Positions 1 through 5,440 are shown, counted from the first letter of the stretch. The stretch is 5,440 nucleotides of DNA from Puniceicoccales bacterium (GCA_031255915.1 JAIRRP010000041.1:1-5440), one strand, 5' to 3'. Program-made: numbers and translations. The notes: generated by a model not told the origin, from the letters alone.

Positions 1-371
1 AAAACATTTTCATAATGCGCCACCTCGTAGCGCTGAAAATCCACATCCATGGTGCGATATTCCATGACATCCCAACGATAAAATTCCACCTGGGGACGCT
101 GCGCCAAAAAGGCCAAAGAAGCCTGCTTCAATGCCATGCGTTTTTTCTTTGTCAGACTCTCAAAACCCGGCACTAATGCCTTATCACTGCGTACGCGGAC
201 TTCAATAAAAACAGTGATTTCTTCCTCTTGCGCTATCAGATCAATCTCTTTATGGCTGTAACGCCAATTGCGATGAGTGATTTGAAACCCTTTCTCTTCA
301 AGGAAAACCGCTGCCAGATTTTCGCCCCGCAGGCCACATCTTTTTTGAAACCCTTTTGCCAAACAAGACAT
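1..371 (-). CDS. yraN: UPF0102 / YraN-family protein (predicted nuclease-like fold), 3' end outside window
   Basis: The minus-strand frame starts with ATG at 371-369 and stays open to the window edge, giving 123 residues without a stop. The family is usually about 115-130 residues, so little is missing. Family landmarks seen are the N-terminal GExxA pattern (Gly16, Glu17, Ala20), a KGFxIxxRNWR-like stretch (residues 27-37), EIDLI (42-46) and FIEVRVR (55-61). A late WDVMEY segment (100-105) matches the usual closing strand. Asp44, Glu57 and Arg59 occupy the positions of a PD-(D/E)xK-like nuclease core; Arg in place of Lys also occurs in other members. YraN proteins are small cytoplasmic proteins thought to act in DNA metabolism, but their biochemical role is not settled. 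A purine-rich AAGGTAGGG lies just upstream of the ATG and supports this start. The 69-base gap to the upstream tRNA-Thr has no visible terminator, so transcription from the tRNA cluster may read through. Confidence 0.88.
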   Translation of the reverse strand, partial: MSCLAKGFQKRCGLRGENLAAVFLEEKGFQITHRNWRYSHKEIDLIAQEEEITVFIEVRVRSDKALVPGFESLTKKKRMALKQASLAFLAQRPQVEFYRWDVMEYRTMDVDFQRYEVAHYENV

Positions 372-440
372 TTACCCTACCTTAGAAAGCTATGTAATTC
401 ACAAGGTCGAGAAAATTTTTGCTTCACATGGACATTTACC

Positions 441-516
<76 letters not shown>

Positions 517-532
517 AATTCACCCCCTTCTC

Positions 533-608
533 TGGAGCCGACTGTCAGAATCGAACTGACGACCGTCCGCTTACAAGGCGGGTGCTCTACCAGCTGAGCT
601 AAGTCGGC
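533..608 (-). tRNA. tRNA-Thr (anticodon TGT)
   Basis: This is a complete 76-base cloverleaf on the minus strand. The acceptor GCCGACT pairs with AGTCGGC, the D-arm is GCTC/GAGC, and the anticodon loop is CTTGTAA with TGT reading ACA (and, by wobble, other ACN codons). The T-arm is GTCAG/CTGAC around TTCGATT. The anticodon stem CCCGC/GCGGA has a C-A mismatch at its outermost pair (27-43), which is tolerated. CCA is encoded and the discriminator is T, as in the neighbouring tRNA-Thr(CGT). Spacers are 16 bases on the downstream side and 11 bases to tRNA-Lys, which suggests one processed precursor. Confidence 0.97.
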
Positions 609-619
609 CACCATTCTCA

Positions 620-694
620 TGGTGGGTCGACTGGGACTCGAACCCAGAACCAATGGCTTAAAAGGCCACTGCTCTACCATTGAGCTACCAACCC
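620..694 (-). tRNA. tRNA-Lys (anticodon TTT)
   Basis: This is a complete 75-base cloverleaf on the minus strand. The acceptor GGGTTGG pairs with TCGACCC, including G-T pairs. The D-arm GCTC/GAGC has a one-base-shorter loop, and the anticodon stem GTGGC/GCCAT (one G-T) encloses CTTTTAA, whose TTT reads AAA/AAG. The T-arm is CTGGG/CCCAG around TTCGAGT. The discriminator is A and CCA is encoded. It is the promoter-proximal gene of the cluster; its mature 5' end lies 15 bases from the -10 element proposed at 710-715. Confidence 0.97.
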
Positions 695-702
695 TTAACT
701 GA

Positions 703-737
703 AAGCCGCAACTTAGAAGCTCCTCCTGAGCTGTCAA
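703..737 (-). promoter_or_regulatory. Predicted promoter of the Lys-Thr-Thr tRNA cluster
   Basis: On the minus strand a perfect -35 hexamer TTGACA (complement of 732-737) is followed after 16 bases by TAAGTT (complement of 710-715), a weak -10 with 3 of 6 consensus positions. The next bases (GCGGC) form a GC-rich discriminator, which in many bacteria marks stable-RNA promoters under growth-rate or stringent control. Initiation near 703 would leave a leader of roughly nine bases before tRNA-Lys. The position, entirely within the 56-base gap after the oppC stop codon, also supports the call. The weak -10 is the main uncertainty. Confidence 0.55.
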
Positions 738-750
738 TGACGAAAGACTT

Positions 751-1581
751 TCAAGAGCGTTGACGTAAGTAATAGTCCCTCAAGCCGTCGCCTAAAAAAT
801 TGAGGGCTAAAAGCGTGATGACAAAAAATAAACTAGGGATCAACAATAGCCATGGATAAATGCCTATAAATTGCACCCCGTCTGCAATCAATACTCCCCA
901 GGAACTCTGCGGTGCTTGGACCCCCAGTCCCAGAAAACTGAGAAAGGACTCGAGCAGCATGATATTGGGAAGCGTCAAAGTACCATAGACGAGCAAGGTA
1001 TCCACGAGATTGGGATAGATATGCAAGCGCAGGATATTCCATGTGCTCTGGCCCAATAATCTAGAACTTTGTACAAATCCTCGATCGCGAAGAAGATTTA
1101 CCTCTGCCCTGACAATTCTCGCCGGCGTCAACCATTCAATCGCCCCAATGGCTAGGAATAAAGCCAAAATGTTCCGGCCCACAATGGTCATGAGGAGGAT
1201 GACAAAGAGCGTCAGTGGTAATGGGTAAAGGATATCCACGAAGCGCATCATCAACATATCCACATTGCCGCCCACATAACCCGACACAGAGCCATAGAGC
1301 GTTCCAATCAAAAGTGCCGTTAACGTCGCCACCGCTCCAATAGAAAGGGAAATGCGCCCACCGTATAAAACCCTGGCACATAAATCTCTTCCTAACATAT
1401 CCGTCCCAAACCAATGCCCCCAACTGGGAGCCGTAGCCCCTAAAGAGATATTCTGTTCATCGTAATGATAGGAGAGAAAAAAAGGGACTACAAAGCAGAC
1501 AAATGTCAAGACGATGAGAAAACTAACCGAAATCCACAAGCGTTGATGTTGCCAAAATCCTGATTTTTTGGAAATTTCCAT
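751..1581 (-). CDS. oppC: Oligo/dipeptide ABC transporter permease, OppC/DppC family
   Basis: This 276-residue inner-membrane protein is one of the two permease subunits that normally pair with OppB, a periplasmic peptide-binding protein and ATPases to import peptides. A first membrane helix lies at about residues 15-37. The hallmark HWFGTDMLGRDL...RVLYGGRISLSIG block (56-82) follows the first periplasmic loop, and further helices lie at about 80-104, 118-135, 137-150, 192-210 and 241-264. The cytoplasmic EAA-type coupling loop is seen at 172-191 (SSRLLG...IYPN). The ESFLSFLGLGVQAP...WGVLI signature (211-232) is typical of OppC/DppC. The length is slightly short of the usual 290-300 residues, mainly at the N-terminus. 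The ATG at 1581 is the only start after the upstream in-frame stop, and it lacks a clear Shine-Dalgarno sequence. fabG ends 43 bases upstream on the same strand. No oppB, ATPase or binding-protein gene is visible beside it: downstream come tRNAs, so the partners must be elsewhere. Confidence 0.93.
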   Translation of the reverse strand: MEISKKSGFWQHQRLWISVSFLIVLTFVCFVVPFFLSYHYDEQNISLGATAPSWGHWFGTDMLGRDLCARVLYGGRISLSIGAVATLTALLIGTLYGSVSGYVGGNVDMLMMRFVDILYPLPLTLFVILLMTIVGRNILALFLAIGAIEWLTPARIVRAEVNLLRDRGFVQSSRLLGQSTWNILRLHIYPNLVDTLLVYGTLTLPNIMLLESFLSFLGLGVQAPQSSWGVLIADGVQFIGIYPWLLLIPSLFFVITLLALNFLGDGLRDYYLRQRS

Positions 1582-1624
1582 ATGTTTGGGAAAGAAGAAA
1601 AGAACACAGAACCTCTTGATGCAG

Positions 1625-2374
1625 TTACATGGTCATCCCACCATCGACTGTCAAGACTTGTCCTGTCATATAAGCCGCCGCATCAGAGCATAAAAAAGCC
1701 GTTAAGGACGCAATATCCCGCACGGACCCAATGCGCTTCATGGGAATCATTTTTATAAACTCAGCGGCCCATTTCTCATGGATGGAGCGCGTCATATCCG
1801 TCTCGATAAACCCCGGAGCAATAGCATTGACGCAAACACCGCGGGAAGCCACTTCTCTCGCGACGGACTTCGTAAATCCTATCAAGCCAGCCTTGGCAGC
1901 CGCATAATTCGCCTGACCCGCATTTCCTATTTTCCCGATGACTGACGATATACTGATGATGCGACCCCAACGTTTCTGCACCATAGCATAAAGTAAACTC
2001 TTCGTCCATAAAAAGGCACTGGTCAGATTAGTCTGAATGACATCATCCCAATCTTCATGGGACATTCTTATGGTCAATGCATCGCGGGTAATACCAGCAT
2101 TATTGATAAGAATATCGATTCCTCCTAGGCGACTGAGCATATCCTCGCAAGCTCCCTTTACCGCTACGCGATCCGTCACATCGACCGCCATTGCCTCTGC
2201 ACTTCCGCCTTGGTCATGAATACTCTGTGCCACACGCTCGCAGTTCGCTGCCGTACGACTCACACATACCACATGCGCTCCCTGTTGTGCTAACGTACGG
2301 GCGATTTCCTCACCAATACCACGCCCTGCGCCAGTAACCAATGCCTTTCGAGACTCCAACGATAACTGGATCAT
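1625..2374 (-). CDS. fabG: 3-oxoacyl-[acyl-carrier-protein] reductase FabG
   Basis: This 249-residue short-chain dehydrogenase of the FabG type reduces 3-oxoacyl-ACP to 3-hydroxyacyl-ACP with NADPH, in the elongation cycle of type II fatty-acid synthesis in the cytoplasm. The cofactor-binding TGAGRGIG is at residues 14-21, Asp65 sits in the usual DV segment, and NNAG is at 91-94. The catalytic tetrad is intact: Asn116, Ser144, Tyr157 and Lys161, the last two in a QANYAAAKAG block that is characteristic of true FabG rather than other SDRs. The C-terminal PGFIETDMT (187-195) and the closing ITGQ-like MTGQVLTVDGG (236-246) also fit. The length is normal for the family. It begins at ATG 2374 with only a weak GAG-type ribosome site. 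No fab gene is adjacent: upstream is the divergent proline-rich gene, and downstream (43 bases) is oppC, so it is separated from the frequent fabD-fabG-acpP arrangement. Confidence 0.96.
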   Translation of the reverse strand: MIQLSLESRKALVTGAGRGIGEEIARTLAQQGAHVVCVSRTAANCERVAQSIHDQGGSAEAMAVDVTDRVAVKGACEDMLSRLGGIDILINNAGITRDALTIRMSHEDWDDVIQTNLTSAFLWTKSLLYAMVQKRWGRIISISSVIGKIGNAGQANYAAAKAGLIGFTKSVAREVASRGVCVNAIAPGFIETDMTRSIHEKWAAEFIKMIPMKRIGSVRDIASLTAFLCSDAAAYMTGQVLTVDGGMTM

Positions 2375-2546
2375 GGAATCTCAACATTGGGATTCAAATT
2401 CTTTCGTCAAGCGACGTTTCATTTAAAATATTACCATTTCAAGCTTGACTCAAAATCTTCTATCAAAGATACCGAGTCCTATGTCTTTGGTTTTACTTAG
2501 AAGTATGCGAAAAATTTTTGCCTTTTCCATTTTTCTTAAGAGAGGT
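2375..2546. promoter_or_regulatory. Divergent intergenic region between fabG and the proline-rich gene
   Basis: These 172 bases separate the divergent start codons of fabG and the first proline-rich gene (using the start preferred here). The region is AT-rich, with a run around 2421-2433 (TTTAAAATATTA). TCAAGC occurs at 2407-2412 and again at 2439-2444, 32 bases apart; the second copy lies inside the perfect palindrome TCAAGCTTGA (2439-2448). The first copy is overlapped by a short inverted repeat, CGTC-AAGC-GACG (2405-2416). I found no convincing -35/-10 pair for fabG on the minus strand. These are candidate operator-like elements only. Confidence 0.4.
2445..2473 (+). promoter_or_regulatory. 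Candidate promoter for the first proline-rich gene
   Basis: TTGACT at 2445-2450 matches five of six positions of the -35 consensus. After a 17-base spacer it is followed by GATACC at 2468-2473, a poor -10 (three of six). If used, transcription would start near 2480, giving a leader of about 65 bases to the ATG at 2547. The same TTG is the first possible start codon of the open frame, so the promoter reading and the long-protein reading exclude each other. The weak -10 keeps confidence low. Confidence 0.25.
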
Positions 2547-4223
2547 ATGAGATATGGAAAAATTGTGATGCTATTAGGAGCATCTATGGCTGTTTTGTCG
2601 GCTACACCACCCTTTTACTATTCGGAATCACCCAATATAAGCGGTCGTTATATATCTTCAGATGCAAACTTTTCTCTGGGAAAAGTCATTCGACTCCAAG
2701 GGAAAATTCCAGTATTCGTGAGAAAGCTTTTAGATATAAAGACAAAAACACTGTCACAAGAAGTGACTCAAGCGCTTCAACAGCTCTCACCAGAGCTCAT
2801 GAATGTGATGCTGCGACTAGGCTGCTTTCAGCCAGAGCTCAATGGCTCTTTAAAATTGCTTTATCCGCTTTGCATCCACCTCATTGGTTGGGATTTTCCT
2901 CTTCCAGAAAACCCTCAGCCAATACCGCTGCGCTTCCCCGATGATTGGAATAACAATCCTTTCGCTCTTTACCCAGTGAACGCGCATTTCTTTCCCAATT
3001 GGGATAATGCCGGTTCTGAAGATACTCTTGTTCTTAAAAAGAGACTATTCCCCTCCCCTTGGATTTTCTGCACAAAAGCTGCCTCTTATCAAGTCATCAC
3101 TAATGATTCTCCGTGGGCTATTTTTACATTCTTTCCAAAAAAACTTTTCATCACGCTAAATCTTCATCCCCATCAAGAAATTCTAGCAGATCAGCTCGGA
3201 CATCTACATTCAACTGATTCCTTCAATTGGGATGCTGTCCGAGATATATTCAGTTTACCAAACATCGCTTCTAGGGGAACCGTTACCGCTTTAAATGCAG
3301 CCATTCAGGAAGCAAGTATTTCCACTGTTTTTGAACTATTGGCCAAAAAAAAGGAATGGCAACTTGTGGAGGAGGAAACGACAGGTGTTCAAGAATTTCA
3401 CAATTCCGAAAGTCAATTCATTCTGTCATCACCTTTAGACCAAGAAAATTTAAGAAAATTAGCCTACTTTGAAGAGTTAATAAAAGAGCTCGATACTCGC
3501 GATCTTAACGAAACAGAGTATTCTGAAGCACTCTTGTGTCTCGCCACCTTATGGCAAAAAGTTTTTCCGGAAATTCCGGTGCATTTGCGTCTTCTAGGTT
3601 CAACAAATACAAGCGCCACTAGAAATCTTCCAGTGCAAGATGATAACAGCGTGGCTCCCCCGCCGCCTCCTCCACCACCACCGCCGCCGCCTCCTCCTTC
3701 AGTACCAATAATACGTAACCAGCAACCTGCTGTAAATTTTCACCTTCTCGATCGGGATGAAATTATAGCCACCATAGGGAATGATGTGGGTACCATCCAA
3801 ATTTCGGTAACTCAAGTCGTAAGAAGAAGTGGAAGGTATTGGAAAGTGGATTATGAAGGGAAAAGTATTTTTCTCAAAAGCCCAATAGCCGTAAATAAGT
3901 TAGTCAGTATATTAAAAAAAGAATGGGATAAAATTTTCAATTTTGATTTTAAGGAATTGTCTTCAGAGGATTTATGTTCGCTCTATGAATATCTTTTCGG
4001 GAAAAATCAACTTCCTACAAGCGACAGTCTTGAAATGCTAGACCTAGCTTCTGGAATCGTTTCCAGTAACCTTCAGCATGAAAGAAAACCAGACTATCAA
4101 ACGATCTTTTCCTCTCAAAATGATTCCATTACCCATACGCAAATAGCGATGGTATCAAGAAGAATAGGAATGGGAGGGAATGATGATGATAGCGATAGCG
4201 TATCTAATAGTAGCGACTGGTAG
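2547..4223 (+). CDS. Predicted secreted proline-run protein A (unrecognised family), complete
   Basis: I do not recognise this family. The frame is open from TTG 2445 (592 residues), but I prefer ATG 2547, giving 558 residues. From there the N-terminus is a Sec-type signal peptide (MRYGK, then a hydrophobic core to about residue 20) that lines up with the start of the next gene (MKYPK plus hydrophobic core). A purine-rich AAGAGAGG (2538-2545) precedes it, though very close. An internal ATG at 2586 has a better-spaced AGGAG (2576-2580), but starting there would delete the signal peptide.

Residues below count from 2547. A shared globular region runs to about 360, with LRLG at 89-92 and PSPWIFCTK at 169-177. 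A run of 14 prolines follows at 371-384. The C-terminal part (about 390-558) has alternating hydrophobic residues suggesting beta strands (about 413-445), then helices, and ends in an acidic/serine tail (NDDDSDSVSNSSDW). The protein has five cysteines in the mature part. The gene is clearly AT-richer than fabG/oppC. A paralogue follows 61 bases downstream, probably co-transcribed. A cell-surface or exported protein is inferred; the function is unknown. Confidence 0.82.
   Translation: MRYGKIVMLLGASMAVLSATPPFYYSESPNISGRYISSDANFSLGKVIRLQGKIPVFVRKLLDIKTKTLSQEVTQALQQLSPELMNVMLRLGCFQPELNGSLKLLYPLCIHLIGWDFPLPENPQPIPLRFPDDWNNNPFALYPVNAHFFPNWDNAGSEDTLVLKKRLFPSPWIFCTKAASYQVITNDSPWAIFTFFPKKLFITLNLHPHQEILADQLGHLHSTDSFNWDAVRDIFSLPNIASRGTVTALNAAIQEASISTVFELLAKKKEWQLVEEETTGVQEFHNSESQFILSSPLDQENLRKLAYFEELIKELDTRDLNETEYSEALLCLATLWQKVFPEIPVHLRLLGSTNTSATRNLPVQDDNSVAPPPPPPPPPPPPPPSVPIIRNQQPAVNFHLLDRDEIIATIGNDVGTIQISVTQVVRRSGRYWKVDYEGKSIFLKSPIAVNKLVSILKKEWDKIFNFDFKELSSEDLCSLYEYLFGKNQLPTSDSLEMLDLASGIVSSNLQHERKPDYQTIFSSQNDSITHTQIAMVSRRIGMGGNDDDSDSVSNSSDW
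3657..3698 (+). repeat. Trinucleotide CCN tract encoding 14 consecutive prolines
   Basis: Fourteen proline codons stand in same-codon blocks: CCC, CCG x2, CCT x2, CCA x3, CCG x3, CCT x3. The clustering of identical codons, with the order CCG-CCT appearing twice, suggests growth by triplet slippage or duplication. Changes in copy number would alter the length of the proline run without shifting the frame. Translation of such a run normally depends on elongation factor P. Confidence 0.9.
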
Positions 4224-4284
4224 TGGTAGCAATGATTGCCAATAGTAATTCTAGCAATATGGGCGAATTTTTTCCAATTTTATT

Positions 4285-5440
4285 ATGAAATATCCAAAAT
4301 TTTTTTTACTAAGTATCGTAGTGCTTATGTCGATACAAGCACTACCGGCAAAACTCAATGATCGTATTGTTTCTTATCTAGGCCACTCTCCTATTAAGGA
4401 GAAGGAAATTAAACGGCTAAGTGATTTTTATACACACGAAATATCGCTTCTCCAAAGGTTGGGCTTTTTAACAGGAACAGATCAAATTGATGGTGACTTT
4501 CCATATCCTGTGGAATTTTATCTTAAGTTAATTCCTAATACAATCACATCGCTCGCCCTAAAAGATATCCTTTCATCCATGGAATGGGGCGAAGAAGAAA
4601 AAATTGTCGCGCTCGTTTCCTCTTCTGCTACCCAACCGCAACTAGTCTGCAAGCATGAGCATAATGAAGCGCTTCATATTCACTCACTTCCGTCGCCTTT
4701 CATTTCATGCACAAAGGAATCTTTACTTACTTTCGATCCTGAAATTTCCAAGAATGATTTTAGTGTCCTCATTATTTCGTTTCCAAAATTCAGCACTACT
4801 GTAATCCGATGCCATGTGCTTACTACAAGAGAACAACCATTATTTAATCTTGATGCGCTGGCATTTACTTTTGAAAAATTACCAAGTGATTCTCCTTATA
4901 AAAGCTTCCTCAAGGAAGCTAACCAACAGCCTTTTGGCATAAAAGCCATTTTCCTACACGAAATCCTTAAGCTTATTAGCGAAGCCGGCCAAGCCAGCCA
5001 AGCAACTCGAGATGCGGCTCAAAATTTGCAGAAAATCCTTGATACTCATTCAATGAAGACATCTACGTCTTTAGAGCCCGATCCGCCGTTGTCAGCATCA
5101 TCACCATCACTCCCGCCGCCGCCACCACCACCACCACCTCCTCCCTCTTCTCTTCCTCTTCCTCTTCTTTCTCCTTCTTCGGCATCGATGTTACGAGCAC
5201 CAGTAGGAAAACCAGCACCAGCAGGAAACGCAGTATCCAAACAGCTATCCCATACCGATATTATAAAAAATGACAGCACCATCGCTAAAGAGTTGGGCTA
5301 TGAACAACAGAACATGGGAACCTATAATGCTGCCAAAAGATACGCCCAGAAATACAGCATCGGTGTCCCTAGCTCTAACGAGTGGCAGCGTTTAAAAAGG
5401 GAAGCAACTCAGAATGGCTATCAAACAGGTGCTCTGGTTG
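4285..5440 (+). CDS. Predicted secreted proline-run protein B, paralogue of A; 3' end outside window
   Basis: I do not recognise the family. The frame has no stop from ATG 4285 to the window edge (385 residues). That ATG is the first start after the in-frame stop at 4252-4254, so the start is well determined even though no Shine-Dalgarno sequence precedes it.

Residues 1-22 form a Sec-type signal peptide (lysines at 2 and 5, hydrophobic core 6-20, LPA as a possible cleavage site). Residues 23 to about 255 match protein A in order: QRLG (57-60), a YP pair (74-75), PSPFISCTK (136-144), FNLDAL (187-192), and an SEA...LQKIL helix (232-252). An alanine/glutamine-rich stretch precedes a linker and 11 prolines (277-287), preceded by Leu and followed by Ser/Leu/Pro-rich sequence (SSLPLPLLSPSS). 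The part after about residue 315 is hydrophilic and probably helical (ELGYEQQNMGTYNAAKRYAQKY) and bears no resemblance to the C-terminus of A. The visible mature part has three cysteines, one in the shared CTK motif. Function unknown; an exported adhesive or partner-binding role is only inferred. Confidence 0.8.
   Translation, partial: MKYPKFFLLSIVVLMSIQALPAKLNDRIVSYLGHSPIKEKEIKRLSDFYTHEISLLQRLGFLTGTDQIDGDFPYPVEFYLKLIPNTITSLALKDILSSMEWGEEEKIVALVSSSATQPQLVCKHEHNEALHIHSLPSPFISCTKESLLTFDPEISKNDFSVLIISFPKFSTTVIRCHVLTTREQPLFNLDALAFTFEKLPSDSPYKSFLKEANQQPFGIKAIFLHEILKLISEAGQASQATRDAAQNLQKILDTHSMKTSTSLEPDPPLSASSPSLPPPPPPPPPPPSSLPLPLLSPSSASMLRAPVGKPAPAGNAVSKQLSHTDIIKNDSTIAKELGYEQQNMGTYNAAKRYAQKYSIGVPSSNEWQRLKREATQNGYQTGALV
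5113..5145 (+). repeat. Trinucleotide CCN tract encoding 11 consecutive prolines
   Basis: The tract reads CCG x3, CCA x5, CCT x2, CCC. As in protein A, identical codons sit in blocks, which points to triplet expansion. A pyrimidine-rich stretch of TCT/CTT/CCT triplets continues to about 5180 and encodes Ser, Leu and Pro. The complementary strand gives a long glycine/glutamate-rich open frame that is a by-product of the tract. Confidence 0.9.

Noticed and set aside
833..1423. Several 60-95 codon frames within oppC on both strands
   Set aside because: All overlap the clear OppC frame, whose permease signatures account for the region; the overlapping products show no family features.
1776..2219. 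60-77 codon frames within fabG on both strands
   Set aside because: They are shadows of the FabG frame, which has its full catalytic tetrad.
3745..3810. Possible actin-binding WH2 motif just after the proline run in protein A (RDEIIATIGNDVG...)
   Set aside because: Only loose hydrophobic spacing fits. The LKK(T/V)-type basic element of WH2 is missing at the right distance.
4224..4241. Hairpin TGG-TA-GCAA-TGA-TTGC-CA as terminator after gene A
   Set aside because: The stem is short and bulged and no T-run follows directly. The next gene starts 61 bases after the stop, which favours co-transcription.
4345..4420. F-box-like look of protein B residues 21-45 (LPAKLNDRIVSYLG)
   Set aside because: The LP would fall in the signal-peptide cleavage region, paralogue A does not keep the LP, and the downstream F-box pattern is not convincing. 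Chance resemblance is more likely.
5046..5282. Minus-strand open frame encoding a Gly/Glu/Asp-rich 78-residue protein
   Set aside because: It is the antisense of the proline tract and its pyrimidine-rich flank in protein B. The glycine run is the complement of CCN codons, and it has no recognisable domain.

Overview
The window reads as chromosomal DNA of a Gram-negative bacterium. It has type II fatty-acid synthesis (FabG), a peptide-transporter permease (OppC) and a UPF0102/YraN protein. It also carries two proteins with predicted Sec signal peptides and long proline runs. Start codons for several genes lack a good Shine-Dalgarno sequence. That combination would suit a host-associated lineage such as an environmental chlamydia (Waddlia/Parachlamydia type). 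This assignment is an inference: no single gene here proves it.

Left half (1-2374), all on the minus strand. In order of transcription it holds fabG (2374-1625), oppC (1581-751), a three-gene tRNA cluster Lys(TTT)-Thr(TGT)-Thr(CGT) (694-441), and a yraN-family gene (371 to the left edge, 3' end outside the window). These are housekeeping genes packed closely together. The tRNA cluster appears to have its own promoter in the short gap after oppC: a consensus TTGACA and a GC-rich discriminator.

Right half (about 2375-5440), plus strand. A divergent intergenic region leads into two consecutive genes. The first, complete, is best started at 2547 (558 residues) rather than at the TTG at 2445. The second starts at 4285 and runs off the right edge (385 residues visible). 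They are diverged tandem paralogues. Each has a signal peptide, a shared globular N-terminal region with a common PSP-[WF]-I-x-CTK motif, and an uninterrupted run of 14 or 11 prolines. The C-terminal region after the run differs completely between the two. Base composition drops sharply at the boundary between the halves, so this pair looks like accessory DNA beside a core block.

The proline-rich pair is the part of the window most likely to be undescribed. I do not recognise the family. A surface or secreted role with protein-protein interaction through the proline run is a reasonable hypothesis, not a demonstrated function.
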